Source of the DNA: Nocardia veterana NBRC 100344
Lineage (GTDB): Bacteria > Actinomycetota > Actinomycetes > Mycobacteriales > Mycobacteriaceae
Length of the DNA: 64,000 nt
Assembly (NCBI RefSeq): GCF_000308855.1
Contig: NZ_BAGM01000008.1
Coordinates: 62,001 to 126,000 of the forward strand
Reading direction: 5' to 3'
The notes beneath the pieces were generated by a model that had not been told where the DNA came from, searched no databases, and saw nothing but the letters and a program-made list of their open reading frames with translations. Positions within the stretch are counted from its first letter, which is position 1; each line of letters begins with the position of its first letter. The position numbers were made by a program, and so were the translations under genes. Shown in pieces: positions 34,306-43,704 of this stretch.

Positions 34306-35169
34306 TCAGGCGGTGAAGCTCAGGCGCACATCGCCGAGTACGGGCGCGTCCTCGCGTTCCACCACGGTGGCCGCGATGACCAGCGCTTCGCTGTCACGCC
34401 AAATTCGGGAACGGATCGTCTCGCCCGGGTACAGCACGCCCGCGAACCGGGCGCGGAAGCCGGTGACGCGGCTGGCATCCGAATCCAGCACGGTATCGGT
34501 CGCGGCCTTGCAGACCAGTCCGTAGCTGCACAGACCGTGCAGAATCGGATTGGGAAAGCCTGCGGCACGGGCGAATTCGGGGTCCGAATGCAGCGGGTTG
34601 CGGTCACCGCACATGCGATACAGCAGGGCCTGCTGCGGCAGGGTCGGCGTCAGTACCTCGAAATCCGGGGCGCGATCGGGCAATTCGGCCTTGGTGCTGG
34701 GGCCACGTTCGCCGCCGAAGCCACCCTCGCCCTTGGCGAAGATGGAGGAGCGTGCCGTCCACAGCGGCTCACCGTCCGATCCGGTGATCACCGTTTCGTG
34801 GGCGATCACGGCTGCCGAGCCCTTGTCCCACACCTCGGTGATCCGGCCGGTGCTGCTCGCTTTGCCCTCGGCCGGAATCGGCCGGTGCACCACGATTTCC
34901 TGGCTGCCGTGCACCACTTTCGCCAGGTCGATCTCGACGCCCGGGTAGCTCACCCGGGGCGGTTCGGTGACCCGCATGGTCGGCGCGACGGTGGCGAACG
35001 TCGGCAGTACCTGCGGCTGCTTGTCGTCGAGGTAGCGCAGCTCGCTCGGGTCGGTCCAGCGCGTGCCCGCGCCCAGCCCGAGGTGGTAGAGCTGCACATC
35101 CGACGGTGTCCAGGAGAACTCCTGGCTCGGAAGTTCCGCTCCGAGAGCGGTTTTCAGATCAATGGGCAT
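34306..35169 (-). CDS. hsd4B: Hsd4B-like MaoC-family 2-enoyl-CoA hydratase
   Basis: A 287-residue double hot-dog hydratase, same length as M. tuberculosis Rv3538. It carries the hydratase-2 motif YRMCGDRNPLHSDPEFARAAGFPNPILHGLCSYG near residues 200-235 with catalytic Asp and His. Expected role is hydration of steroid side-chain enoyl-CoA esters. ATG 35169 follows AAGGAAA. It lies downstream of kstD with a 177-base gap in which no KstR box was seen, so it may be co-transcribed with kstD. Confidence 0.9.
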   Translation of the reverse strand: MPIDLKTALGAELPSQEFSWTPSDVQLYHLGLGAGTRWTDPSELRYLDDKQPQVLPTFATVAPTMRVTEPPRVSYPGVEIDLAKVVHGSQEIVVHRPIPAEGKASSTGRITEVWDKGSAAVIAHETVITGSDGEPLWTARSSIFAKGEGGFGGERGPSTKAELPDRAPDFEVLTPTLPQQALLYRMCGDRNPLHSDPEFARAAGFPNPILHGLCSYGLVCKAATDTVLDSDASRVTGFRARFAGVLYPGETIRSRIWRDSEALVIAATVVEREDAPVLGDVRLSFTA

Positions 35170-35346
35170 GATTTTCCTTGTTCGCCGACGAATCACGAGG
35201 ACCGGCCGGGCGGCCCGGAGGACCGCCCGCGGTCGAAAAGGTGCGCGGGTGCCGAGGGTCGATGCGCGCCGGCCGGGTGGTCCGATCGCTCCCATGGTGC
35301 CGGGGTCGCGGCCGGGCGCGGCGGTGGGTCCCGCTCATCGGTGTGC

Positions 35347-37050
35347 CTACTTGCTCGCGGCCTCGGCCGTGGCCTGCTGGCCGCGCGCCTTCTCGACGAT
35401 ATCCATCACCGCGAGATATCCGAAGGTCAGCGCGGGTCCGATGGTGGCACCGGGTCCGGCGTAGGTGTGGCCCATCACCGGCGTCGAGGTATTGCCGGAG
35501 GCGTACAGGCCCTCGATCACGCTGCCGTCCGCCCGCAGCACCCGGGCCGCGGTGTCGGTGACCAGGCCGCCCTTGGTGCCGAGGTCGCCGGGCACGATCT
35601 TGGCCGCGTAGAACGGCCCCTGCACCAGTGCGGCCAGGCACGGGTTCGGCTTCACCGTCGGGTCGCCGTAGTAGCGGTCGTAGTGGCTCTTACCGCGACC
35701 GAAGTCCTCGTCGACACCCTTCTCCGCGAAGGCGTTGAAGCGGGCGACGGTCGCGGCGAGGTTGTCGGCCGGCACGCCGATGTGGGTGGCCAGCTCCTCG
35801 AGGCTGTCGGCCTTGACGATGTTGTCGTTTTCCATCCAGCGGGACGGAAAACGCTGGCCCGGCTGTAGCCCGGCGAAGATGTAGCGGTTGCGGTAGCGCT
35901 GGTCGAACACCAGCCAGGCGGGAATGTTCTCGCCCGGACCCTCACCCTGACCCCATTTACCGCCGTACATGGTGTGCACGGCCTCGACGTAAGGAGCGGA
36001 CTCATTACCGAATCGCTTACCGTCGGCGTTCACCATGATCGCGCCCGGCAGGTTGCGCTCGGCCAGGGCGAACCACGGTTTGCCGCCCTTGAAGATGGTC
36101 GGCCCCCACCAGGCGTCCTCCATGAACCCGATATCGCCGCCGACCTCCATTCCGGCCCGGATTCCGTCGCCGGTGTTGGCGGCCGCGCCGGTGGTCCACT
36201 CGGTGGTGATCGGCTCGCGCTGGTACTGCTTGCGCATCTCGGCGTTGTGCTCGAAGCCACCGGTGCCCAGCACCACGCCGTAGCGGGCCCGGAAGATCGT
36301 CGGCTCACCGTCGACGGTCGCCTCCACGCCGACGACCCGGTCGCCCTCGGTGATCAGCTTGGTCATCGGGGTGTTCAGCAGGACCGGGACGTTCGCGTCC
36401 ATCAGTCCCTTGCGCATGGCCGCGATGATCGCCTGCCCCATGCCGACGATGTGCTTACCGGTGAATTTCGCCAGGTAGGTGCGGGCGCCGACGCGCATGG
36501 CCCGCATCATGCCCTTCGGGTGCCGGCGGATCAGGTTCAAGCGGACGAAGTCGGCCTGCATGACCACGACGTTCAGTGGCGCCTTCGCATAGGGCGGCTC
36601 CAGATTGGCCGCCTCGGGCCCGAGCGTCTTGAGGTTGAACGGTTTCGGCTCGCAGGAGCGGCCCGAGCCCAGTCCGCCCGGGGCTTCCGGGTGGTAGTCG
36701 GAGTAGCCCGGCACCCAGGTCATCTGCAGCGGGCTGTGATCGAGAACGAAGTCGAAGGCCTCCGCGCCGCGGTCGATGTAGGTATCGATCTTCTCCTTCG
36801 GCACCACGTCACCGATGATGCTGTGCAGGTAGCGGCGGGCCTCCTCCCGATCATCGGGCCGGCCGGACGCCTTCAGCGCCTTGTTGCCGGGGATCCACAC
36901 CCCGCCACCACTACGTGCGGTCGAACCGCCGTAGTGCGCGGCCTTCTCGATGAGCACCGCACGCAGGCCGTGGTGCGCGGCGGCGAGGGCGGCGGTCATT
37001 CCGGCGGCGCCGCTGCCGACCACCACCACGTCGTATTCCCGATCAGTCAT
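35347..37050 (-). CDS. kstD: 3-Ketosteroid delta1-dehydrogenase
   Basis: FAD enzyme that introduces the C1-C2 double bond in ring A of 3-ketosteroids; with KshA it triggers ring B opening. The 567-residue product shows the dinucleotide fold VVVVGSGAAGMTAALAAAHHG (about 8-28), STARSGGGVWIPGN, the tyrosine region NESAPYVEAVH, and the C-terminal GHTYAGPGATIGPALTFGYLA with the conserved active-site Tyr/Gly. The frame is open from GTG 37059, but that lies inside the KstR operator; ATG 37050 is preferred although it leaves almost no leader. Confidence 0.95.
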   Translation of the reverse strand: MTDREYDVVVVGSGAAGMTAALAAAHHGLRAVLIEKAAHYGGSTARSGGGVWIPGNKALKASGRPDDREEARRYLHSIIGDVVPKEKIDTYIDRGAEAFDFVLDHSPLQMTWVPGYSDYHPEAPGGLGSGRSCEPKPFNLKTLGPEAANLEPPYAKAPLNVVVMQADFVRLNLIRRHPKGMMRAMRVGARTYLAKFTGKHIVGMGQAIIAAMRKGLMDANVPVLLNTPMTKLITEGDRVVGVEATVDGEPTIFRARYGVVLGTGGFEHNAEMRKQYQREPITTEWTTGAAANTGDGIRAGMEVGGDIGFMEDAWWGPTIFKGGKPWFALAERNLPGAIMVNADGKRFGNESAPYVEAVHTMYGGKWGQGEGPGENIPAWLVFDQRYRNRYIFAGLQPGQRFPSRWMENDNIVKADSLEELATHIGVPADNLAATVARFNAFAEKGVDEDFGRGKSHYDRYYGDPTVKPNPCLAALVQGPFYAAKIVPGDLGTKGGLVTDTAARVLRADGSVIEGLYASGNTSTPVMGHTYAGPGATIGPALTFGYLAVMDIVEKARGQQATAEAASK

Positions 37051-37051
37051 G

Positions 37052-37065
37052 TAGAACACGTTATA
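37052..37065. promoter_or_regulatory. KstR operator (kstD/hsaE)
   Basis: TAGAACACGTTATA fits TnnAACnnGTTnnA exactly. It starts one base upstream of the kstD ATG and about 20 bases before a TATATT -10-like hexamer (37086-37091) directed at hsaEGF, so one site can control both divergent units. Confidence 0.85.
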
Positions 37066-37202
37066 GAATCGGATCAGGTTCGGTCTATATTGGTCTGGCA
37101 GATGGGACTACTGTCACGAGAAAATGCAGGAAAACTCGTTTCAGTTTCCGTCCCGGTAACCGGCTGGTCCCCGGACCGAGCGACCCAATGGAAGGAACAA
37201 GC

Positions 37203-37988
37203 GTGCTGTCCGACGCGGTACGGAGTGAACTGGCCGCGGAGCTCGCGGTCGCAGAACGAGACCGGACGCCGATCGATCCGCTGGTCACCAGGTATCCGGC
37301 GATCGACGTGGTCGACGCCTACGAGATCCAGCTCATCAACATCCGGCAGCGGCTCGCCGACGGCGCGAAGGTGGTCGGGCACAAGGTCGGCCTCTCGTCG
37401 AAGGCCATGCAGGAGATGATGGGCGTCGACGAGCCCGACTACGGGCATCTGCTCGCCGATATGCAGGTCTTCGAGGATGTTCCCGTCGACACGTCGAAGT
37501 ATCTGTTCCCGCGCGTCGAGGTGGAGGTCGGTTTCGTCCTGGGCGCGGATCTGCCGGGTGCGGACTGCACCGAGGCCGACGTGCTGGCCGCGACGGTCGC
37601 CTACGCCCCCGCGATCGAGCTCATCGACACCCGGATCAAGAACTGGAATATCGCCCTGTGCGACACCATCGCCGACAACGCGTCCTCGGCCGGCTGGGTG
37701 CTCGGGCCCGAGCGGGTGGCGCCGGACCAGCTGGATATCAAGGCCATCGACGCCCGGCTGACCCGCAACGGTGAGGTGGTCGCCGAGGGGCGCAGCGATG
37801 CGGTGCTCGACGATCCGACCATCGCGGTGGCCTGGCTGGCCCGCAAGGTCGCCTCGTTCGGGGTGCGGCTGAAGGCCGGGGACATCGTGCTGCCCGGCTC
37901 CTGCACCCGCGCGATCGACGCCCGCCCGGGCGACGACTTCCATGCCGAGTTCTCCGGACTCGGTTCTGTCCGTTTGCAATTCAGCTGA
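37203..37988 (+). CDS. hsaE: 2-Hydroxyhexa-2,4-dienoate hydratase HsaE
   Basis: A 261-residue enzyme of the fumarylacetoacetate-hydrolase-like hydratase family (HpaH/MhpD type), same length as Rv3536c. It hydrates the dienoate released from steroid rings A/B by HsaD. Motifs seen: [37 protein letters not shown] with metal-binding Glu residues, and [13 protein letters not shown] 37203 follows GGAAGGAA; an ATG at 37188 is the alternative but overlaps that ribosome site. First gene of the hsaE-hsaG-hsaF unit. Confidence 0.94.
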   Translation: MLSDAVRSELAAELAVAERDRTPIDPLVTRYPAIDVVDAYEIQLINIRQRLADGAKVVGHKVGLSSKAMQEMMGVDEPDYGHLLADMQVFEDVPVDTSKYLFPRVEVEVGFVLGADLPGADCTEADVLAATVAYAPAIELIDTRIKNWNIALCDTIADNASSAGWVLGPERVAPDQLDIKAIDARLTRNGEVVAEGRSDAVLDDPTIAVAWLARKVASFGVRLKAGDIVLPGSCTRAIDARPGDDFHAEFSGLGSVRLQFS

Positions 37989-37998
37989 GGAGATTCGA

Positions 37999-38910
37999 GT
38001 GCCTAGCAACGGAAAAGTCACCGCCGCGATCGTCGGCTCCGGCAATATCAGCACCGATCTGCTGTACAAGCTGCTGCGGTCGGAACGGATCGAGCCGCGC
38101 TGGATGATCGGCATCGACCCGGACAGCGAGGGTTTGAAGCGCGCCCGCGGACTGGGCCTGGAGACCTCGCACGAGGGCGCCGATTGGCTGCTGGCGCTGC
38201 CGGAGAAGCCGGACATGCTGTTCGAGGCGACCTCGGCCTATGTACATCGCGAGTACGCGCCGAAGTACGAGGCGGCGGGGATTCGCGCGGTGGATCTCAC
38301 CCCGGCCGCGGTCGGCCCGGCGGTGGTGCCGCCGGTGAACCTCGGTGCGAACCTCGATACGCCCAACGTCAACATGATCACCTGCGGTGGACAGGCGACG
38401 ATTCCGATCGTCGCGGCCGTCTCCCGGGTGGTCGAGGTGCCCTACGCCGAGATCGTCGCGTCGGTGTCGTCGGTGTCGGCAGGCCCCGGCACCCGCGCCA
38501 ATATCGATGAGTTCACCAAGACCACCAGCCGCGGCGTCGAGACGATCGGCGGGGCGAAGCGCGGTAAGGCGATCATCATCCTGAACCCGGCCGAGCCGCC
38601 GATGATCATGCGCGACACCATCTTCTGCGCGATTCCCGAGGACGCCGACCAGGACGCGATCAGCGAATCCGTCCACAGGATGGTCGCCGACATCCAGGAA
38701 TACGTGCCCGGCTACCGGCTGCTCAACGAGCCGCAGTTCGACGAGCCGAGCGTCATTTCCGGTGGGATGGCGAAGGTTTCGGTGTTCGTGGAGGTCGAGG
38801 GCGCGGGCGACTTCCTGCCGCCCTACGCCGGCAATCTCGACATCATGACCGCCGCCGCCACCCGGGTGGGCGAGGTCATGGCCGAACAGATCCTCACGGC
38901 TCGGGTCTAG
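37999..38910 (+). CDS. hsaG: Acylating propanal/acetaldehyde dehydrogenase HsaG
   Basis: A 303-residue NAD-dependent enzyme converting propanal (from HsaF) to propionyl-CoA; it works in a channelling complex with the aldolase. Seen: the Rossmann start [20 protein letters not shown] and the catalytic cysteine in [14 protein letters not shown]. Start GTG 37999 with GAGGAG upstream gives the same length as Rv3535c. The spacer to hsaE is 10 bases. Confidence 0.95.
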   Translation: MPSNGKVTAAIVGSGNISTDLLYKLLRSERIEPRWMIGIDPDSEGLKRARGLGLETSHEGADWLLALPEKPDMLFEATSAYVHREYAPKYEAAGIRAVDLTPAAVGPAVVPPVNLGANLDTPNVNMITCGGQATIPIVAAVSRVVEVPYAEIVASVSSVSAGPGTRANIDEFTKTTSRGVETIGGAKRGKAIIILNPAEPPMIMRDTIFCAIPEDADQDAISESVHRMVADIQEYVPGYRLLNEPQFDEPSVISGGMAKVSVFVEVEGAGDFLPPYAGNLDIMTAAATRVGEVMAEQILTARV

Positions 38911-38922
38911 GAGGGACCAGAC

Positions 38923-39975
38923 ATGAACTACGTATTGCAGCCGTTCTCCCAGGAACTCGACGTCCGGGTCACCGACACCTCGCTGCGCGACGGCTCCCAC
39001 CACAAGCGCCACCAGTTCACCGCCACCGAGGTGCGCGATATCGTCGCGGCGGTCGACGCCGCGGGCGTGCCGGTCATCGAGGTCACCCACGGTGACGGGC
39101 TGGGCGGTTCCTCGTTCAACTACGGGTTCTCCAAAACCCCGGAGCAGGAACTGATCACGATCGCGGCGCAGACCGCGAAGCAGGCCAAGATCGCGGTCCT
39201 CATGCTGCCCGGTGTGGGTGTGAAGGAGGACATCAAGATCTCGCAGGACAATGGTGCGTCGATCGTCCGCATCGCCACCCACTGCACCGAGGCCGACGTC
39301 TCGATCCAGCACTTCGGTTACGCCCGCGATCTGGGTATGGAGACCGTCGGCTTCCTGATGATGTCGCATTCGCAGCCGCCGGAGGTGCTCGCGAAGCAGG
39401 CGCGCATCATGGCCGACGCGGGCTGCCAGTGCGTCTACGTGGTGGACTCGGCCGGTGCGCTGGTGCTGGACCAGGTCACCGATCGCATCGCCGCCGTGGT
39501 CGCCGAACTCGGTGACGACGCGCAGGTCGGCTTCCACGGCCACGAGAATCTCGATCTCGCCGTGGCCAATTCGATCTACGCCGTGAAGGCGGGCGCCAAG
39601 CAGATCGACGGCAGCGCGCGGCGGTTCGGCGCCGGTGCGGGCAACACGCCCGTCGAGGCGTTCATCGGCGTGTGCGACAAGGTCGGCATCAAGACCGGGA
39701 TCGACTTCTTCGCCATCGCCGACGCCGCCGAGGATGTGGTGCGCCCGGCCATGCCGCAGGAATGTCTGCTCGACCGCCAGGCCCTGATGATGGGCTACGC
39801 CGGCGTGTACTCCAGCTTCCTCAAGCACGCCGAACGCCAGGCCGAACGCTACGGTGTCTCCGCCGCGGAAATGCTGGTCCGCGCCGGTAAGCGCAAGCTG
39901 GTCGGCGGCCAGGAGGATCAGCTGATCGACATCGCGCTGGAACTGCAGCGGGAGCAGGCCGCCGCTACCGCCTGA
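38923..39975 (+). CDS. hsaF: 4-Hydroxy-2-oxohexanoate aldolase HsaF
   Basis: A 350-residue class II aldolase of the DmpG/HsaF type, splitting the hydroxy-oxo acid to pyruvate and propanal. The HMGL-like barrel begins [18 protein letters not shown] with the catalytic Arg/Asp/His, and the metal ligands lie in [16 protein letters not shown]. The C-terminal DmpG-specific domain ([33 protein letters not shown]) forms the partner interface. ATG 38923 follows GGAGGGA. A strong palindromic terminator follows. Confidence 0.96.
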   Translation: MNYVLQPFSQELDVRVTDTSLRDGSHHKRHQFTATEVRDIVAAVDAAGVPVIEVTHGDGLGGSSFNYGFSKTPEQELITIAAQTAKQAKIAVLMLPGVGVKEDIKISQDNGASIVRIATHCTEADVSIQHFGYARDLGMETVGFLMMSHSQPPEVLAKQARIMADAGCQCVYVVDSAGALVLDQVTDRIAAVVAELGDDAQVGFHGHENLDLAVANSIYAVKAGAKQIDGSARRFGAGAGNTPVEAFIGVCDKVGIKTGIDFFAIADAAEDVVRPAMPQECLLDRQALMMGYAGVYSSFLKHAERQAERYGVSAAEMLVRAGKRKLVGGQEDQLIDIALELQREQAAATA

Positions 39976-39989
39976 GCGCGTGGGAGTCG

Positions 39990-40019
39990 AAGGGCCGCGA
40001 ACGATCGTTCGCGGCCCTT
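39990..40019 (+). terminator. Terminator after hsaF
   Basis: A perfect 30-base palindrome: AAGGGCCGCGAAC, centre GATC, then GTTCGCGGCCCTT, followed by TCCG. It lies 15 bases after the hsaF stop; the stem plus terminal T residues fit an intrinsic terminator working in both directions. Confidence 0.75.
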
Positions 40020-40274
40020 TCCGTGCGTCCCGGGTGGTTGAAGCCCACCGGCCCGAACGGCGCGCCGCTCGAGCTGCCCAGCCGACCGAACTTCGGCTGC
40101 CGCGGCATGTGATCGACTCCTTCCCATCAGCGGACAGCCCGAGGGCGCCGGCGAGAGTAACGATCGATAGCATCGGTGCGATTCGGAAATAGTGGGGCGG
40201 AAGACACTGAACCTCTTGTGCCCGAAGTGTTTTCAAATGACGGCATTTCGGGCAAACGACGCATAGGAGCTGCT

Positions 40275-40760
40275 GTGAAAATACGAGCGCTGATCGGTGG
40301 ATCACTTGCCGCCGTGGCGATTTCGATGTTCGGCGCAGGCGCGGCAACGGCGGCTCCGGAGATTTCTCCGACCGCGGGAACGGTGCTGAACCCCGCGGAT
40401 TATCTCGTCGGCGACACCGTCTATTTCAGTGCCGGTTACGCGAATTGCTCCATGCACCCCAACGGTGATGTCGGCTGCGATATCAACCCCGGAGTCGCGA
40501 ACCTGTACGGCATCCCGATCAACAACCTCGCCATCGATCTGCCGTTCCTGCCGGCGCACCCGACCTTCGGCCTGACCGGCCCGCTCGGCCGCCCCGGCAG
40601 CCGCTCGATCGACCCGGGACCGGCCGCCGACGGCTACGACTACGGCGGGACCATCAACTACGGCGGTGCGAGCTGCAGCGGTGGTGGACGCGGCGCGATC
40701 ACCTGCTATTCGAAGGGGCACAGCTTCAACTTCGGCTGGTCGGGGACGAACCTGACGTAG
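40275..40760 (+). CDS. Small secreted Cys-containing protein
   Basis: A 161-residue exported protein with a clear Sec signal (VKIRALIGGSLAAVAISMFGAGAATAA, cleavage near residue 27) and no lipobox. The mature part is Gly/Pro/Asn-rich with four cysteines in two closely spaced pairs (CSMHPNGDVGC and CSGGGRGAITC), likely two disulfides. GTG 40275 with GGAG seven bases upstream is preferred to the longer open frame. Similar short secreted proteins are common in Nocardia; function unknown. Confidence 0.72.
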   Translation: MKIRALIGGSLAAVAISMFGAGAATAAPEISPTAGTVLNPADYLVGDTVYFSAGYANCSMHPNGDVGCDINPGVANLYGIPINNLAIDLPFLPAHPTFGLTGPLGRPGSRSIDPGPAADGYDYGGTINYGGASCSGGGRGAITCYSKGHSFNFGWSGTNLT

Positions 40761-40770
40761 CCGGGCCGTC

Positions 40771-40807
40771 CTGGGCGATTGATACACTCGTGTATCCAAT
40801 CGCCCAG
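40771..40807 (+). promoter_or_regulatory. Nested inverted repeats before the TetR gene
   Basis: Outer arms CTGGGCGATTG (40771-40781) and CAATCGCCCAG (40797-40807) are exact complements. They enclose the dyad ATACAC-TC-GTGTAT (40782-40795), a typical TetR-family operator. The whole element starts 10 bases after the secreted-protein stop and ends 14 bases before the TetR GTG, so it could act both as terminator and as autoregulatory operator. Confidence 0.65.
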
Positions 40808-40821
40808 GGAGAGGAACGGCC

Positions 40822-41478
40822 GTGACGTCCGTCGATGCCCGATCGGCCGCGGCCACCGCCCGCGAGCCGCGGATGACCAAGCGCCGGGCGGAGACCCGGC
40901 AGCGATTGCTCGACGCCGCGTTCGACGCGTTCGCCGACGAGGGGTTCGGACGCTGCACGGTCGAGCAGATCTGCGAGCGGGCCGGGTTCACCCGGGGTGC
41001 GTTCTACTCCAACTTCACCTCGCTGGAGGAACTGTTCCTGGCGATGTGGGAGCTGCGGTCGGCCGAGATGCTGCGCGAGCTGACCGGGGTGCTGGCGTCC
41101 GAGACCGCCCGCGACGTGCCCGACCTGCGGGCCGGGGTCGAACAGGTGTTGCGCTCGGTCCCGTTGGACGACAAGTGGTTTCGGATCACCGCCGAATTCA
41201 CCGCGCACGCGCTGCGCAATCCGGCGCTGCGCCGGGTGATGGTCGCGCGGGAGAAAGCGATCGTCGCGGCTCTGCTACCGGTCCTCGAGGCCTTGCTCAC
41301 CCGCGCCGGGCGCACCGTCACCGACCGCGAGGGGCTGGGGCGGGCCGTCGTCGCGGTGTACGACGGCACCACCCAGCAATGCCTGCTCGAACCCGGCGAC
41401 GCCACGGTGCGGGAGCAGCGCATCACGCTGTTCACCCACGTCGCGATGGCCTACAGCGTCGCGCAGGACGCTCGATGA
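40822..41478 (+). CDS. TetR-family regulator
   Basis: A 218-residue TetR protein: the HTH region RQRLLDAAFDAFADEGFGRCTVEQICERAGFTRGAFYSNFTSLEELFLAMWE spans about residues 27-80, followed by a helical ligand domain with no recognised effector signature. GTG 40822 is preceded by GGAGAGGAA. It overlaps the downstream cupin gene by ATGA and has a palindromic operator directly upstream, so it probably represses itself and the cupin gene. Confidence 0.88.
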   Translation: MTSVDARSAAATAREPRMTKRRAETRQRLLDAAFDAFADEGFGRCTVEQICERAGFTRGAFYSNFTSLEELFLAMWELRSAEMLRELTGVLASETARDVPDLRAGVEQVLRSVPLDDKWFRITAEFTAHALRNPALRRVMVAREKAIVAALLPVLEALLTRAGRTVTDREGLGRAVVAVYDGTTQQCLLEPGDATVREQRITLFTHVAMAYSVAQDAR

Positions 41479-41894
41479 CGAACGCGCCGTCCGAACGGCC
41501 CGCACTGGCCGCAGCGCTGGACCTGCAACCGCACCCGGAGGGCGGCTGGTTTCGCGAAACCTACCGCAGCTCGGTCGAATTCGAACCCGAGGGTTACGAC
41601 GGGCCCCGTGCCGCCGCGACGGCCATCCATTTCCTGCTGCTACCGCACGAGCGTTCGGCACCGCACACCGTGGGCTCGGACGAGATCTGGTTGTGGCAGC
41701 GCGGCGGCCCGCTGCTGTTGAACATCGGCGGTGCGGAAGTGACCCTCGGCCCGGATGTCGAACGGGGACAGCTACTTCAGGCCGTCGTTCCGGCGGGCGT
41801 CAGCCAGGCCGCGCGCCCGGCCGGCGACGAATACGTACTCGTCAGCTGTGTGGTCGCGCCGGGGTTCGATTTCGCGGACTTCCGGTTGGACTGA
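41475..41894 (+). CDS. Cupin-fold protein, DUF985 family
   Basis: A 139-residue single-domain cupin: LDLQPHPEGGWFRETYRS, TAIHFLLLPHERSAPHTVGSDEIWLWQRGGPLLL, QAVVPAGVSQAARPAGDEYVLVSCVVAPGFDFADF. These are the hallmarks of DUF985 (cupin_5). Possible sugar-phosphate or metabolite-binding role, not established. Coupled to the TetR gene by a four-base overlap and followed by a bidirectional hairpin. Confidence 0.85.
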   Translation: MTNAPSERPALAAALDLQPHPEGGWFRETYRSSVEFEPEGYDGPRAAATAIHFLLLPHERSAPHTVGSDEIWLWQRGGPLLLNIGGAEVTLGPDVERGQLLQAVVPAGVSQAARPAGDEYVLVSCVVAPGFDFADFRLD

Positions 41895-41906
41895 GGGGTG
41901 AACAGT

Positions 41907-41952
41907 TCGGGCCCGCCCGCCCGAATCCGTGGGATTCGGCGGGCGGGCCCGA
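41907..41952. terminator. Bidirectional hairpin between cupin and kshA units
   Basis: Arms of 21-22 bases (TCGGGCCCGCCCGCC plus GAATCC, and the complement) with a 3-base loop and one bulged C, situated between convergent genes. No long U-tract, but position and strength fit termination from both sides. Confidence 0.65.
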
Positions 41953-41965
41953 GACCGGGGCCGGC

Positions 41966-42283
41966 CTATTCGTCGACGATCAGGATGCCCTCATCTATCG
42001 CATACTGGATCGACTTCTCCAGGTCCGGGCACGGATCCGGCCGGCCCGGACCGGCGAGCTTCGCGAAGACCGGGCAGTGTTCGGCCGGGCTGACCGTCCA
42101 CTGCACCGAACGCTGATGCGAGGAGGACTTGCGGACCAGCACTTCCACTCCGCAGGACCGGCAGGCCACCGGCGTCAGGCCGGCTTCGAGGTAGCGCTGC
42201 TTGTCGACGACCGTCTGGGCGCGCACCTGCTCCCGGCGCTCCGGGCGGTCCGCGAAATCGGGTGCTTTCGCCCAGGTCGCCAT
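41966..42283 (-). CDS. Small Cys-containing protein coupled to kshA
   Basis: A 105-residue protein whose ATG overlaps the kshA stop by one base (TGATG). It has CRSC (about 41-44), an isolated Cys near 70 and another near 85, with a central basic HQRSVQWTVS strand; the four cysteines could bind zinc or an iron-sulfur cluster. Similar small proteins sit beside kshA in related genomes (the Rv3527 position in M. tuberculosis). Function unknown; co-translation implies a link with the Rieske oxygenase. Confidence 0.75.
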   Translation of the reverse strand: MATWAKAPDFADRPERREQVRAQTVVDKQRYLEAGLTPVACRSCGVEVLVRKSSSHQRSVQWTVSPAEHCPVFAKLAGPGRPDPCPDLEKSIQYAIDEGILIVDE

Positions 42284-43578
42284 CAGGCACCCGCCTCCTG
42301 CTTGACGGCGGGATCCTGCTGCGCCGCCTCTTCCTCTTCGCGCTTGCGCCGCAGATTCTCCGCGACCTCGGCCTCCCAGTGCTCGTTGGCCTTGGTGGTG
42401 TCGACCTCGAATTCGAAGCGCTGCACCATCTTCGGATCGATATCGGCGACGTCGACGTAGAACTGCTCGTACCAGCGGCGCAGCTGGTAGACCGGGCCGT
42501 CCTCCTCACAGAGCAGCGGATTGTCGATCTTGGACTTGTGCTTCCAGATCTCCACGTCCTGCAGGAAGCCGTCACCGAAGAAGTCGGTCATCGACTTGGC
42601 CAGCTTCTCCGCGGTCGCGTCGTCGATGCCCTTGGGCTTCTCCACCGACAGGCCGTATTGCAGCACGAACGAATCCTGCGTCACCGGGTAGTGGCAGTTG
42701 ATCAGCTGCACCTTGATCTGGTATCCGCCGTAGATGTTGGTCAGCGGATTGATCATGTAGGACGGGCCGAAGTAGGACGCCTCCGACTTCAGCAGCGTCT
42801 CGCCGCCGTACTTGGCGGCCATGCCGACGTCGGGACGGCCCTTGGTCTCGAGGAACTGCGTGGCCACGTGGCCTTCGAAGACGTTCTTGAAGTACGTCGG
42901 GAAGGCGAAGTGGATGTAGAAGAAGTGGGCCATGTCCACCACGTTGTCCACGATCTCGCGGCAGTTGGCGCCCTCGATCAGCATGGTGTTCCAGGTGAAC
43001 GGGGTCCAGTCGCTGTTGCGCTCCTCGAGCGGGTTGCCGTCGGCGTCGGTGTAGGGCCCCTCGATATAGGGGATGGTGACGTCGTCCGGCGGCGGATTGC
43101 CCTCGTGGTCGTGCCAGACGTACAGCTGGCCGTTGCGCTCCAGGGTGGTCCAGGCGCGGGTACGGGCCAGCGGCGGCACACGCCGCGCATAGGGGATCGA
43201 GGTGCAGCGGCCGTTGCCGCCCCAGCGCCAGTCGTGGAACGGGCACGCGATGGAGTCACCCTTGATCTCGCCCATGCTGAGATCGCCGCCGAGGTGGCGG
43301 CAGTAGGCGTCGAGCACCTTCAGCTCGTCGTTGCTGTCGGCCCACACCACGAGTTTGGTGCCGAATGCCTGCACGGCATGCGGCTTACCATCGCGAAACG
43401 TCTCGGCCAGACCCAGGCAATGCCAGCCCCGCGCATACCGCGTCGGCGTCGAGCCGACGTCGATCTCGCGGACCTTCCCGCCCCGCTGGGTAGGATTCGC
43501 GGCCTCCCGGGTCCCTCCGTGGTTACGCGCGCTGCCTCCTCCGGGCCCGTCGCTCGGCCGCGGTGCGGTCTCTGCCAT
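42283..43578 (-). CDS. kshA: 3-Ketosteroid 9alpha-hydroxylase oxygenase KshA
   Basis: Rieske non-heme iron oxygenase that hydroxylates C9 of ring B. Seen: the [2Fe-2S] ligands CRHLGGDLS and CPFHDWRW (about residues 98-120), and the mononuclear iron motif NVVDMAHFFYIH. The 431-residue product is longer than most KshA proteins because of an N-terminal Gly/Arg-rich segment (about 1-45) and a charged tail (KREEEEAAQQDPAVKQEAGA). ATG 43578 is chosen for AGGAGG at proper spacing; ATG 43584 is too close. The reductase KshB is not in the window. A KstR box lies 24 bases upstream. Confidence 0.95.
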   Translation of the reverse strand: MAETAPRPSDGPGGGSARNHGGTREAANPTQRGGKVREIDVGSTPTRYARGWHCLGLAETFRDGKPHAVQAFGTKLVVWADSNDELKVLDAYCRHLGGDLSMGEIKGDSIACPFHDWRWGGNGRCTSIPYARRVPPLARTRAWTTLERNGQLYVWHDHEGNPPPDDVTIPYIEGPYTDADGNPLEERNSDWTPFTWNTMLIEGANCREIVDNVVDMAHFFYIHFAFPTYFKNVFEGHVATQFLETKGRPDVGMAAKYGGETLLKSEASYFGPSYMINPLTNIYGGYQIKVQLINCHYPVTQDSFVLQYGLSVEKPKGIDDATAEKLAKSMTDFFGDGFLQDVEIWKHKSKIDNPLLCEEDGPVYQLRRWYEQFYVDVADIDPKMVQRFEFEVDTTKANEHWEAEVAENLRRKREEEEAAQQDPAVKQEAGA

Positions 43579-43601
43579 CGTCATCCCTCCTCTGGAAGTA
43601 C

Positions 43602-43615
43602 TAGAACACGTTACA
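43602..43615. promoter_or_regulatory. KstR operator upstream of kshA
   Basis: TAGAACACGTTACA matches TnnAACnnGTTnnA exactly. It is 24 bases from the kshA start and about 190 bases from hsaA. Confidence 0.85.
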
Positions 43616-43704
43616 AAATTGAGCGGCGCAGCGCCAGCTATTCCGTTGACTACCAGGCAAAGGTGTTCGTTGTGGGACAATGAACACCCGTTCTCGACAT
43701 AAAT

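Noticed and set aside
34183..37419. Long plus-strand frames opposite hsd4B and kstD
   Set aside because: Antisense shadows of recognised enzymes.
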